Shown: positions 11,351-23,164 of the stretch, in pieces
How positions within the stretch are numbered: the stretch's first letter is position 1
Layout: every line of letters begins with the position of its first letter
NCBI GenBank assembly: GCA_021495925.1
Contig: JAKEKT010000051.1
Span: 186,001 to 250,000, forward strand
DNA: 64,000 nucleotides
Direction: 5' to 3'
DNA from: Diplodia intermedia
Lineage: Eukaryota; Ascomycota; Dothideomycetes; Botryosphaeriales; Botryosphaeriaceae
Translations under genes and position numbers: made by a program
Notes under the pieces: generated by a model
What the model was told of the DNA's origin: nothing
The model's database searches: none
What the model saw: the letters and a program-made list of their open reading frames with translations, nothing else

Positions 11351-13676
11351 AGGCATGCCGGGCATCGAATGAGCCTGTAAATGTTACCAACGGCATCTTT
11401 AGTATTGATATGACGTCTGTCGATGGAAATCGAGCACTCTCATGGTTTGGCGGGAGGCAAGGAAGCATGTTGGCATTTTCGGTATTTGGCATCACTTGGC
11501 ATATCATGGACGGATGATGTCGGGAAATCTTTGTTTCTTATTCACATACTCGGGCGTCATAAGCACTCTCTACTTTAGCGCAACGTGCGGCATAGCAGTA
11601 GCTTGAAAAAGGTCAAGGTTCGGATCTGGTTCAGTTGATTCTATTTCCTCGCTCCTTTGGGAAACCCCTGGCCTTCCTCCTCTCTTGATTGGTAAAACAG
11701 TAATCGGATTCCGCTGCACATGTGATTTAGGTAGAATGTCCATACTCGGATGGTCTCCTTGGAGATGGCAACAGTACGGAGAATTCCTGGTTCGTTCCAT
11801 ACAGCTGTCACGAGCGCAAGCCACGCCGGATGATTCTTGGCACCGTCCAGACGGCTAACGCCTAGTCACACACCGTCCATTCCCTCCTATTTGATCTGGA
11901 GAGAGCAACTTCTATGGCGGTATTGTCAATATTAGGATCGGGTCAGCCCGAAGTGGGAGCGGGCGAGTAGTCGTTGGCCCTTGATCCCCACTCCAGCCAT
12001 CTGCATTACCTACACCTGATGCTTGCTGCCCATGAGCGCATTATGTGAGATGGTTGGCATACGCTGCACCAAAGTTGGGTTCCGCGGTAATCAACTTGTC
12101 ATTCGCGGCGGATCCCGCGCCTTTCGCCCTATCGGGCCGTCGACTTGTCGGTGGAAGGGCGCGCGCGTTTGCTTTAACACGGCCCCATAAGCACTTGGGA
12201 GAACCATCAACACACTCGGCGATCCTGCGGCGGCTCCGCCCTCACACAAAACCACGTCGGGCCCCGAAAGACGCAGTCTGGCAGGCCGATACTCCTTGCG
12301 CCTGCGAATCCGAAACGAGCAAAAGCAGATTCCCGCATCCGCACACCACCTCCTCGGAGAAGCGCGCCAGCTCGCCCACGACCGCAAGACAACGGAATGC
12401 AGGAAGGTTCTAGCTCTGCAAGGGAAAGCAAAAGAAAAGGAAACGGATACCAGCGATCCCACTCTTGTTCTGAGCCACACGCAGCGAGAGTCCGGCCAAT
12501 CAGTCCTCACCGCGATAGACTCTCTAATCTATCCGCATTGTCCGATAAAGAGGGCATATGGAGCTGGAGATAACGGCACGGACGCAGCGGGCCGACTTAT
12601 CTACCCCAGGTGCCGCTCGTTGTCTGTCTGACGGAATACTTAATTCTGGCTGTACTGGTCTCAGGGCCTGAACTCGTTGCCTGCCCTCTCTGGAACAAAT
12701 GGACAGAAGGCAGGCACGCAACCGGTTCCTTCCTCCACACGCAAGTTCAACCGACTTGTACCACTACCGACGCTCCCTGGCCCAGCATCTCTGCCCATCC
12801 CTTCTACTAGGACCCGGCAGCTGAACACGATTTCCTTGCTTTCGACCCGGCTCTCTGGTCGCACACACAACGCCTTATTAACAGCCTTCTCTACTCTTGT
12901 TTCTTCCTATTCCCGCCTACGCCCTCCCCCGCTTGGTCCGGCCCCGTGGCATTCCCTCTCCGTGGATATTTCATCTTCCGCACGAGCCTGGCTCTCGGAC
13001 TTCGTCCAGGCACCACTCTCCTGTACCTCACTCCACGGAACACCGGGAAAGGCAGAACCGCCATGGAAGACTTTACCGCCGGTGTGTGATACGTCTTCGT
13101 GGTGGCCAAAGACGGGGGTGATAGGGGGTGGGATAGATGGCGATACCAAGACCCTTGGTTAGACCACCCAATCCCACTACCACCTGGATAAAGCCAGGAA
13201 CCGGGAGACGTGGGCCCAACGAACCACAGCCTCCAGCCACCTTATTCTTTCCAGATTAGCCGACTTAGCGAAATCCTTCGGGTCGCGGAAATGCTCGTCA
13301 AATGGCTTGCATACACGGTCACAGGAAAAGAGCGATGTGCGTAAATGCAGCAAGGAAATTTTTATTCTTGGTTTGGAGGTATAAACCCAGCTCCCAGCCC
13401 CGAGCCATCATTCCTGCTCGTTTCCCGCATCATACATTTCGTGGTAATAGCAAAACGCAGGAAAATATCTCAGCTTCGTAGAGGCTGAAGATGACTAACC
13501 ACGTCTAGAGGCCCTGCGAGAAATCTCCTCCATTTATATCATTTCGAGACCATACCTTCAAGGGACGATCTCTTTCATGTACAACGAAGGGCTCATTGGA
13601 TATATTGGACTGACGAAAAAAAAAGATTAAACAAGGAAAAGAAACGAAAAGGCCTAGGAGCCAAAAAAAAAACCTC
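11351..13676. other. Intergenic, 2.3 kb between convergent genes
   Basis: This is the 3' flank of the INSIG-like gene and of the minus-strand permease. Only short frames without domains were seen, with CT-rich and CA-rich stretches at 12600-13050. The last 100 bases before the permease stop contain poly-A-like runs (13616-13675). Confidence 0.5.
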
Positions 13677-15494
13677 TCAACAGAAGAACTTGTACACCTT
13701 CTTCCACCTAGGCCATGCAGCCTGCTCAAGCCTCTCCTGGGCGACCAGCTCCGCAATGTCGAAGTCACGACGACCGGTGTGAAGGTCCATGTTGTGCGAG
13801 CGGACGATGGGAGTGCGCTTCCAGATCTTGTAAATGAGGTAGAAGCTGATAACGATGGGGAAGGCGAGGTAGACGGAGAAGAAGTTCTCGATGAGTTCGC
13901 CGGTGGTCATTTCCGCGTAGCCGATGGGAGCGAAGCCAGTCCAGAACTGAGCAACCAGGACGAGCAGGTTGAAGATGAAACCAATCCACGAACCGATGAC
14001 GCCAGGCTGACTGCGGAAGGCAAGCTCGTCCAGAGAGTGGCCCTGGGCTTTCCAGCCCTTGCGGAAGCGGATGTGGCAGAAGCAGATGGACATCCAGGTG
14101 AAGATGGACGACAGACCGGAGATGGCAAGCATCCAGGTGAAAGCCTTGTCCTCAGCCGTGGAGTCGGCAGCAAGGAAAGCCAGGAGACCGAGGACCGAGG
14201 AGAGGATGATGCCGACCATAGGACGACCCTTGCGATCGATGTAGCCGAAGATGCGAGGAGCTTGGCCCTGCTCGGCAAGGGCGGCGAGAGTGCGGGAAGA
14301 ACCGTAGACGGCCGAGTTTCCAACGGACAAGACAGCAATCATGATGACGACGTTCATGACGGACGGGAGGACCTTGATACCAGCGTTGTTGATGGCAATG
14401 ACGAAGGGCGAGGCGGCGGCATCGGCCGAGGAATTTCCACTCAGGAGACGCTCGTCGTTGTAGGGAACAAGAAGACCGATGAGGGCAAGGGAGACGATGT
14501 AGAAGAGGGTGATACGCCAAAAGACCTGCTTGACAGCAGTGGGCAGCGACTTGCGGGGGTTCGCAGTCTCAGCAGCGGCAAGACCGACCAGCTCGGTACC
14601 AGCGAAAGCAAAGGCAGCCGTGACGAAGACACTGCAAAGACCCTTGAAGCCGTGGTTGAAGGCGCCAGGATCCTTCCAGTACTTGCCGCCAATGTAGCCG
14701 CCCTCGGGGCCACCGCCGACGTTCAGGATGATGCCGAGGATGATGAAGCCGATGACGGCGATGATCTTGATGATGGAGAAGACAAACTCGGCCTCGCCGT
14801 AACCCTTGACACCAAACAAGTTGATGCACACGATAACGAAGAGGAAGATTGCGACCCAGGCCGAGTTGTTGATCTGGCCTTGGTTCCAGAAGTTGACGGT
14901 GATGGAGGCGGCGACAATCTCGAGCGGCAGGACCACCAGCCATTGCAGGGCATAGTTCCAGCCCATGGCGAAACCCCACGCCGGGTCGATGAAGCGGGTC
15001 GAGTAGGCGGAGAAGGAACCGGCAACGGGGAAGAGGACAGCCATCTCGCCCAGGGCGTGGACGGTGCAGTACAGCATGATGCCGATCAGGCCGAAGGCGA
15101 TCAGCAGCGACGCGGGGCCGCCGTTGGCCAGGGCCTTTCCGGAGCCGACGAACAGACCAGTACCTGGCAGAGCGCGTTAGCGGAGAGCAACACCAAGGCG
15201 GCAAGATAAGCACATACCGATGGACCCGCCGATGGCAATCATCTGCAGGTGACGGCCCTTGAGCTTCCTCGCGAGAGGAGACTCGGCAGTGGCGGCGGCG
15301 GCATTCTCGAGGTCGTAGCTCTTGTCGTCACCGCCGTGCGACGTCGGGGCGGTCGCGTGGGCGTTGGGGTCGCGGCGGAAGCTGTCGACCATGCGCGTGC
15401 TCCACGACCTCGAGTGCTCGCTGACATCGCCGTAGTTGGGGGCCGGAGTCTCGGTCGAGTTGGAGTCGTAGACTCCCTTTTCGTCGGCACCCAT
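13677..15494 (-). CDS. General amino-acid permease (APC superfamily, YAT family)
   Basis: Two exons on the minus strand, 15494-15218 and 15163-13677, giving 587 aa. A hydrophilic N-terminus of about 85 residues leads into the family signature: the intron falls inside IGGSIG|TGLFVGSG, the start of membrane helix 1. About twelve hydrophobic segments follow, with the conserved ETANPRKSLP loop and FAFAGTELVGLAAAE. The C-terminus is short and cytoplasmic. Such permeases import amino acids by proton symport at the plasma membrane; substrate range cannot be told from sequence. Lys residues in the N-terminal tail could be ubiquitylation sites, as in yeast Gap1 (inference). A 476-codon open frame on the opposite strand (13779-15209) is a codon-bias shadow. 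Confidence 0.93.
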
Positions 15495-18458
15495 GGTGGA
15501 TGAGATCCCGGGGTGGTGGAGGGTGCAGGTCTGGAGTCCCGTGGCGGGAGGAGAAGAAGAGGAGCAGGCGCTGGCTGGAGGTGGTGCTGCTGAGCGCACG
15601 GAGAGGGCGCTGGGGGCCACACTTAAATGGTGTCGCTCTGGGAGAGGTGCAGCTGGGGCAGCCGGCACTAGCAGGGGCGCGGCGCGGCGATTGACGGTCG
15701 GCGAGGGCCCCCCGGCTAAGGCCCGTTTTCAGCGGGCGTGCAACGATAGCACCGCCAAGCTGCTGGGCACATCCCACGCCCGCTCTCTTGCTCATCCTGT
15801 TACGTCGCGTTGCATTGCACCACCCCGAACCAGCATAGCCGCCTGCCGCCCGGCCAATTGCCGCGCCCGCATTGTTTCCAGAAGTGCTGCTCGAAACTCT
15901 CTTATCGCCAGGCCAAGCAGGCTTCGCCGCGGATCGCGAGCTCCTCCATCAGGCCATGGGCGGCGTGCGCCTGCCGCCCGGCCAACTGACGGCGTGGCGT
16001 GCTAGAGCGAGCTCTCACGGCCGTTACGAGCATCGCGGCGGCGCCGTTCGCGGCTCGGACGTGGTTAGAGGAGCTCACAGACCTTCCAGATAACGCTAAG
16101 CGCGTGATTGAATAGCATGGCCGACCGCCTCTGCACGCGACTCGTGCTGCTGGGCCCGGGTAGCGAGGGATCTGCCCTCGCCGGCCTCGCCGACTCGAGC
16201 ATGCATGATGGCGGCTGTCTGGCTTTCCAGAAGCCTGCCACATCTCGCCAGCCCATCCCACCCTTCATCTTCCAGGACGCAGCCAATCGAGCCGCCGCCA
16301 GCCGCCGCGGCCCTCTGCGGCGGGTGGCGATTGCCGGTAAGGCTGGTGGTGTTGAGCGAGGGCGAGGATCCGAGCATGGAACCGCCCTGGCGCGCCAGCG
16401 GCCGCTGTTGCCACCGATAAGGGAGCACTCCGCGCTGATGACGCGCCGCACGAAAACGCCCGCTACTCGACATCTCTGGCGGCCGCCCATGATGGAAATG
16501 GCGTTTTGCTCGCCGATCCCGCGTCAGAACAGCGGGCTGCAACCTCAGTAGTGAGCCTCCCGCCATCTGTCTCGCAGAGACGTTGCATCCTGCTGCTTAC
16601 GTGGGCAGTCCCATATCCAAATCTTCTTGCCTCTCTTCTGCCACGAGGCGGTGCGCCTGAGATGGCAGGGGGCGCGGTTACGAACGCAGCGCTGCTCGTG
16701 TGACCAGCTGCTCAGTGTCTCCACGGCAGCGCTGTAAGGCTAGGGTAGAAGCGGGCGCTGGGCATCCGAGCGCGGCGCGTATAGAGCAATATAGGGCCGC
16801 GGGACAGGCGCTGTTGCGTCAGGGCGGGAGCGGGCAGCCGCGGGCAGCTAGACTCGGGCTCCGCGCAGGATAGCACCGCCCTTCGCACAGCATGGCTGAT
16901 GATGAGCCTGGGTCGATGAACGAATGGGTTGCAGCCGTGGCCGCTCTGGGCTCTGATTGGCGCGGAAGGCTAGCTGCAGGCTGAGGCTGGCCGCAGGCTG
17001 GCGTGCTGGGCTGTTGATTCGAAGCTTGGCCCCGAAACGAAATGCTAATTGCTACGGGTCGCGCTAGCCTCCGCTCCGTCCGGGAGCCCGCAACGCCTCG
17101 TCGGCTCTTCTACAGGCTGCCACTGTCACGCCGCTCATTTACTTCCAATTGTCAGCCTGGCGTCTCGGCACATTCCTCATGCGGAGCCCGTCGCACGAGG
17201 GAATAGACTTCGCCGCACGCGTCAGCCCGCCATCATCCCTCGGCGTGAGGCCCTGATAGACGACCAGCACGGCTACTCCCGAATCGCCAGTGCCGTGGTG
17301 CTGATCGCCAAGCAGCCGGTCCTGCAGCTGCAGCCTTCCTGAAAATTCTGAAAGGAAAAAAAAAAAAAGCCGCACAGCCATGGCGCAGAGTCAGCCACTC
17401 CCGCGCGGTCCCGGCTCATGCGCGCCGCAAGGTGGTGTTACCCGCCGCGCTCCTCGTTCGTCCAGGCGGACGTCTATCGTGAGGTTGAGAGCTCAGGGTA
17501 GAGGCCCACAATACCCCCCACTATCTTGGCCCCACCAACTCTAACATAATAGAAACTGCAAGCAGAAAGCCGGGGCCCTGGCCAGATACCGGAGGCACTG
17601 CGGCCTTGGCCCGCTCCGCCCATGCCCCTCCGCCGCCGCGCCTCGTTTATAATCGGCCTTCCCACTCGGCAGCCTTTGCCTCTACGAGCGTTTTTTTCAC
17701 CTAAGATTTACTCCCCCGGACTATGGGGGCAGCCTCCACCAACCGGGTTCCGCGCTCGAGCGCTTTCTCTACACAGAGTAGAGGCACGCCAGAGGGTTGT
17801 CAGTACGTAAGAATGCGGAGAAGAATGCGGAGAGGGGCGTCGCGGAGCCGGCCAACGAAGGGGCTAAACAAGCCGGGCGTCCGGGATCTCCATGAACCCA
17901 CTTCCGACTGCACCTCTTCCATTGTCCACTGGGAGCGGTCGGCGGGGGCGCATTAGTCGGCGACGACGAAACTGCACGAGAGGGGTGGATATGGATCCTT
18001 CGGTGGTGTGGCATGGAACGCGGGCTGCTATTTTTGGAAAAGCGTCCGTCAAGTCTCTCGTCGACCTTTTAGCCAACGGCCAAGACTGACCTATCTCGTT
18101 GCATGAGTCTCACACCAGCGGACGTGCCACATGCCGCAAAAACCGCAAGCTCTTTTCTCCGACGTGTCGAACCCGCGCGCCGTGTCCCGCAATGCCACGC
18201 AACGAGCAGAAGGGGGCCAAGGAGTGGATACAGAGCCTCCGTCCGCTCTTATCTCATCCCCCACCAGCGCCCACCAGGAAGCACGGGTACTGTAAGTGCT
18301 CGGCGTAATAGACTCCACTTAACTTTATCTATGCGGGATCAACAGGTACGCGTCTTTTCCAGGCCCCGACAACTTTTGTTGCGCATTTGGCCCACAACAG
18401 CAGCCGAAGCGAATCCCACAGCAGGCGACCAAACGTGCGAGCCGCCGTCTCCTGCGTG

Positions 18459-18537
18459 GGCAGTCGAGTCCAATACATAGACGCATTCGGCCGCCTTTGA
18501 CACTCACGTCTACGCCCGGACATTGAATTCGACTGGG
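18459..18537. repeat. Hairpin repeat, copy C
   Basis: Left arm GGCAGTCGAGTCCAATACAT with AGACGCA, right arm GTCTACGCCCGGACATTGAA with TTCGACTGG; about 79 bp overall, the same length as copies A and F. Differences from copy A are mainly transitions. Confidence 0.7.
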
Positions 18538-18900
18538 GTACAACATCTCTGTGAGAGACAACATGGGTGGGCTCGGTTCTTGTTTCACAAGGCAAGACAC
18601 GGGTGCGACCGCCTGCGTGAACCGAGCGTTTTCGCCGCGAGAGTGGGTCCCGCTCAATTGCTTATCTTCTGCACGCACACCTGAATCACTGCTGGGCTGC
18701 TGCGCGACGGCTTTCTCCCTCGGCGAAACTCGTTGGGCTGAGAGCGAGCAATGAAAACGAGCGAAGATGCTCCGGTCGGTGCGCTGAATACGAGCATCGC
18801 GGACTTCATCAATTTGACTCCCCTCGCTCGGACCGCGCGATTCCAATGCATATCCAGCTACCTTACTGCATACATCGTCTGGCTCGAATCTAGGCCTCTA

Positions 18901-19020
18901 ACTAACCTTCGCCTACTCAAGCAACCAACCTTCGCCTAGTCACCAGCGTGGTAGTTTTACCACCAGCGCACTAGTCCTACCGCGAGCGCAGCAGCCGTAG
19001 CGGCTATAGTAGGCGGCGTA
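18901..19020. repeat. Degenerate 20-base periodic repeat
   Basis: Consecutive 20-base units starting at 18941, 18961 and 18981 share CACCAGCG...TAGT..TAC-like patterns. The two preceding units (18901, 18921) share ACCTTCGCCTA. The match is loose, so this may be decayed tandem sequence. Confidence 0.4.
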
Positions 19021-19935
19021 GACTAATTCGATCGTAGGCACTATTTGGCTCGGCGATACGTTAGGCGCCTCTCTCACCCAGTGGGAACTATGTCGCCAGC
19101 TGGTTCGCCAGCCCATCCCCTTGCATGCGGTGGATTATTATGTCGCGTCCTCGAGGTCTCGCGTTGCCTGTATCATTGTCGGAAGATCGCACACGGGAGC
19201 ACAGGGTGATGGGACGCTTCCGGCCGCGCTCGCTGAGTACATGTATGGGCCATGATGGTTGTTAGAATCTAAACGGACGGACTTTCTCCATCCGGCATTT
19301 TCAGGACGCAGGGCAATGATATATCTAGCATGTGTCGCATATCGAGTAGGTATGGTATACTGAGCAGCGTGCGGGGCCGTAGCAGCGTGCGGTGTACCTA
19401 GGTGAGAGAAGTTACGTCACTGAAGTGTGTAGCGCCTTCTTACGGTAATAATGGAGGTAAAATGGAACCGAATGGATTAGGCGGAAATGGTCTACTTACC
19501 AGGCCTACCTAGATGCACATCACAAAACGGACAGGCTCTAAGATATATCGTCAAATCCCATCTGGCTTGTTGATTTCCTCCATCGTGTCTCCATCCAGAA
19601 AGCTAGACACTACAACTTGTCCTACATGAAACACATCTTAGAAAACAGCAGAAGAGGTAGGGAGAAAAAAAAATCCCATTCTACCATTCAGCCAGGCTCG
19701 CGCTCGCCGCGAGTCATGTCATGCACTGCGTGCGAGTGAGTGCACATTTTGACGGACATCCCACAACAACCGCTATCCGTAAAATGAAACAGTGATACAA
19801 CACCCATGCCATGTATTCATGCAAACCACCACCTCACTCAATTTCTCCCCTTTCTTCCCGACATCGTTCGTCACTTCCCGCTTCGATCCGATTAGGTATA
19901 CCAGCCCTCCGTGAACTTTTCCCTTTCCTCCCGTC

Positions 19936-22529
19936 TCATGCCTCACCCATGTCTTCATCCTCATCGCTATCCTCCCCCTCCGCCGCATCCCCTTCGTCTT
20001 CGACCTCCATCTCATCATCTGCCATCACCGCCGCAGCCGGCCGTGGCGGAACGCCCCCCACGATGATGCTGTCTTCGACATCGTCCATGTCCTCTTCCAT
20101 TGTGGGCACCGCGCTGCTCTCTCGCCCGCCGCCATCGCCAAGAGGAAGGTCAGCGACGCTGTCCCCGTCGCCGCGCTCGGACACGTCCGCCACCGTCGAG
20201 TCCGCGACGGATGACGGCACGCCCGCACGCTTCCTCCTGCTGGCGCCTCCGCCTCCTGCCCGTCTGCCTGTCCTGCAGTTGCCCGTGGGGGCGGAGACGG
20301 CGCCGGGAGTGGCGGTACCGGCGTCCTCGCCGACCCAGACAAGGTCGTGCTGGGGGGTTGGTGCGGAAGCTGCAGCGGCAGCGGCAGCGGCGGCCGCGGC
20401 TTCCTTCTCGCGTTCGGCGCGATCTTTGCGCTTCTTGACCGGTACGGCGTCCGGGTTGCCTTCCCAGCGGTCGAGCCGGCGGCCTGTCTGCCGAAAGATG
20501 CGCGCCCAGTGCGTCATCTCCTCGCCGCAGTCGTCGAGCTCGAGTCGGCCGACGATGGGCGTCAGCCCTGCGAGGCGCGTCGCCTCAAGCATCGGCCGGC
20601 GCACCGGCGAGTGCTCGAGCACGCCGTTCTCCGCCGCCAGCGCAGCCGCCGCGTAGAATTCCTCTTCACTGTCGTAGCCGTCCGGCATCAGCTTGAGCCG
20701 CTTCCATGCTCGTGAGAAGGTGCCTTCGCGCTTGCGCCGACGCTCGGCTTCACGGTGCTGGGTGCGGAGTTTGCGGTCGAGAATATAGTCGACTTGCTTC
20801 TTGCGGTGTTGCTCCACAGCCATTTGGTGCGCTGTGGGGGGTCGCTTGCGGTTGACGCTGGGATCCGTACCATTCAGGGGGAGATAAAAGCCATGAGGTC
20901 CAGCACCACCCAGGGCCACGGAAGGAGAGGCAGCGTCAAGGTGGGCTTTGAAGGGGTGGCGTGCACTGCCGCCCACACTTGAGGGGGTGCCTTTGCTGCG
21001 CGGCCCCCAATTCCCCCTGCCAGGGCCCTTCCCTTGCGGAGGTTGCGGGGTAGATGGTCCATCATCGTTCAGCAGATTATTGATGCGCATGTTGGGCGTG
21101 ATCCTTGGCGGATATCCTGCGACACTGGGAGGGCTAGCGGACCGAGTACGATCAGTGTCAGATCCGTAGTCGGCTTGCAGTGCCTTGAGAGGGGCTTTCG
21201 CACGGCCGCTCGATCGAAACGACCCAGGCCCGGGAGATTGATGATCCCTGCCTGGCGTCATTGACCCGTCATCGGATGCGACAGAAAACACGGGATTATT
21301 GGTGAATCCCTTTTTGATGCCACGCTTGGGTCCGGTCACCACAGGGGCCATGTCGGTGGCCAGAATGGCTATCCGCTCCTTCCGCTTCTCTTCTCCGAAC
21401 ACCTTCTCCTCCTCCGTGTCCACGTTCTCCAGCGTCGCTTCTTCTTCTGTCAGATGCTTAAAGGGCGGTGTCTTGATCGGCATTCCGCCGGTGGCATCTC
21501 CAGAGGTTCCCGGTTGGCCAGGGCCGAATGGATTGTTCATCGCGTCGTGCTCTGTGAAGTCGCTCTCCAAATACCACCACATCAGCCACAAGAAGGCCTT
21601 TGCGCGACTCTCGGAGCTCAGAGCGCTTCGCATGACTAGGTCGAAAAAATCCCGAGGAGGGAAAAAGTGCAGCTCGGAAATCTTGGGGGCGTATTGCGCG
21701 AGGACAAAGATGAGGTTGACGGGATTTGTGCGCGGAACAGGAGCGTTCTTGATCTCTTCGATAGTGCTGGGCTGCTGTGTATCCTCTGTCGCTCCTTTGA
21801 GGATGGACTTGAGACGGGGCGCGTCCTGCAACTGCTTGTAGGCATTGGGGTCTTGGTGGGCTTGGAGCGAGGGTATCGAATGGTAGGTTCGGAGCTGGGC
21901 GCGCATCTCGGGGAAGACTAGGGGGTGTCAGCATGTCGAGCATGTTCTTTGCATTGGCGCCTACAGTTGAGCGTGGTGTTCATGCGGCCGACATTGACCA
22001 ACAAGCACACCATTGCCATGTTGATAGCGGCAGCGCGCTCGGTCAACAGCTTGTCCTTGAGAATCTTGCTGCACTTGCTGCTCTTGGCCATGGCATCGAG
22101 GTATATGTCGGCAAAAGTGTGGCCGTCGGTGCCGTCAGAGACCTTGTGAAAGACGCGAGTCTGGTCGTCGAAGACGTTGCGCAAGAAGTCGTATTGGATG
22201 TCCTTGCGCCACAGCGGTACGCCGTCTTCCTTCTTCAGGTGGCGGATCTTGTTGCCCGAATAGACCGAGGACACGCTGCCGTTGGCATTGCGGCGGGTGG
22301 TGGTGGTGGTTGCGGTATACATGGGCTGCTCGTCGGCGGGCTTCGACTTGGGGTCGTCGGTGGAGTCGGGGTCGTCCTGGGCGGGCGGCTGACCAGCTTC
22401 GGTCTTGACGGGCGTCGGGGCGTCGGGCATGTCTTGGTTGGGCGGGTCGGCGGCGAGGACGTGTCGAAGGCTGTTCCTTGGATCGGGCTCGTCGGAGCGC
22501 GGCGCTGCAGTGGTGGAGGGTTGTGACAT
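19936..22529 (-). CDS. IES1: INO80 chromatin-remodelling complex subunit Ies1-like
   Basis: Two exons on the minus strand, 22529-21965 and 21917-19936, giving 848 aa. Exon 1 has a disordered N-terminus, then a conserved block (GVPLWRKDIQYDFLRNVFDD and the following INMAMVCLLVNVGRMNTT). Exon 2 carries the family hallmark LAQYAPKISELHFFPPRDF and AFLWLMWWYLESDFTEHDA. The rest is long, charged and low-complexity, with a basic helical stretch (KKQVDYILDRKLRTQHREAE), a poly-Ala run and a strongly acidic C-terminal end. Ies1 is a fungal-specific subunit of the nuclear INO80 nucleosome remodeller. The 47-bp GT-AG intron restores the frame. An in-frame upstream extension exists to about 22610, but the ATG at 22529 begins the better-supported protein. 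Confidence 0.88.
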
Positions 22530-23164
22530 GATGGGTTTCAGGCGTTGAGCTTCCAAGAGCTCCCTGGTTCGGCAAAGTTGCGATTTGAGAGGAGCAGTGG
22601 TACAAATCACGGGACCATGACTTCGTGATGCGGCGATGCAAATGGCAGGATGGGCTCAGCGCGCGACAATGCTGGGCTGGAATGGGCAGAGCAGGAATGC
22701 AAGTTTCGCGGAGCTCGACCATTGACACGGCGGCGCCATCCCCAGACCACGCCTTCACGCCCGGCCCGGCCAGTTGATCCGGCAAATCGACGCGCCAAGC
22801 CCTCCCCCGGCCCCTGCTCCATCTGGCTGGACACGCGCGCCGCGCCTCCCCGATGTCCGTCATCTACCCGTGCAGTGAAATACTTGGGGCAGCGCACACC
22901 GGCCCCTTCAACTTATCGCAGCACCGCAGGAGCTAGCTGCACCGCGTAAGGGTATATGTATTGTACTGACTTCCTGTTCCCTGCTTCTGCTCGGCAACAC
23001 CATTGGCGAGAACCGAGTCATGACGAACCAATGCCTTGCGCTCCAGCCCTACCCAACGCCTCGATTATGCAACTCTTAGAACCAACACGCCAATTTGCCC
23101 AACGCCGTTGTCGTGCACATGTAACAAGCAAATGAGTGAACGCCGGTCGGGCCCTTCGTTACCC
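22530..23164. other. Intergenic, IES1 promoter and RPD3 3' flank
   Basis: A 635-bp spacer between two genes on the same strand. It is GC-rich near IES1. No gene seen. Confidence 0.5.

Larger units (their letters stand above)
15495..19935. other. Gene-poor intergenic block, 4.4 kb
   Basis: No gene could be supported. The left half is GC-rich with many unrelated short frames on both strands. The right half holds a hairpin repeat (18459-18537) and a 20-base periodic stretch (18901-19040). The final 600 bases are AT-richer and form the 3' flank of IES1. Confidence 0.5.

Noticed and set aside
13779..15209. A 476-codon plus-strand open frame
   Set aside because: It runs exactly antisense to the amino-acid permease, is Asp/Glu/Gly-rich and has no domain. 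It arises from codon bias in the permease.
18901..19020. Periodic repeat considered as a CRISPR array
   Set aside because: Units are degenerate with no unique spacers, and the genome is eukaryotic.
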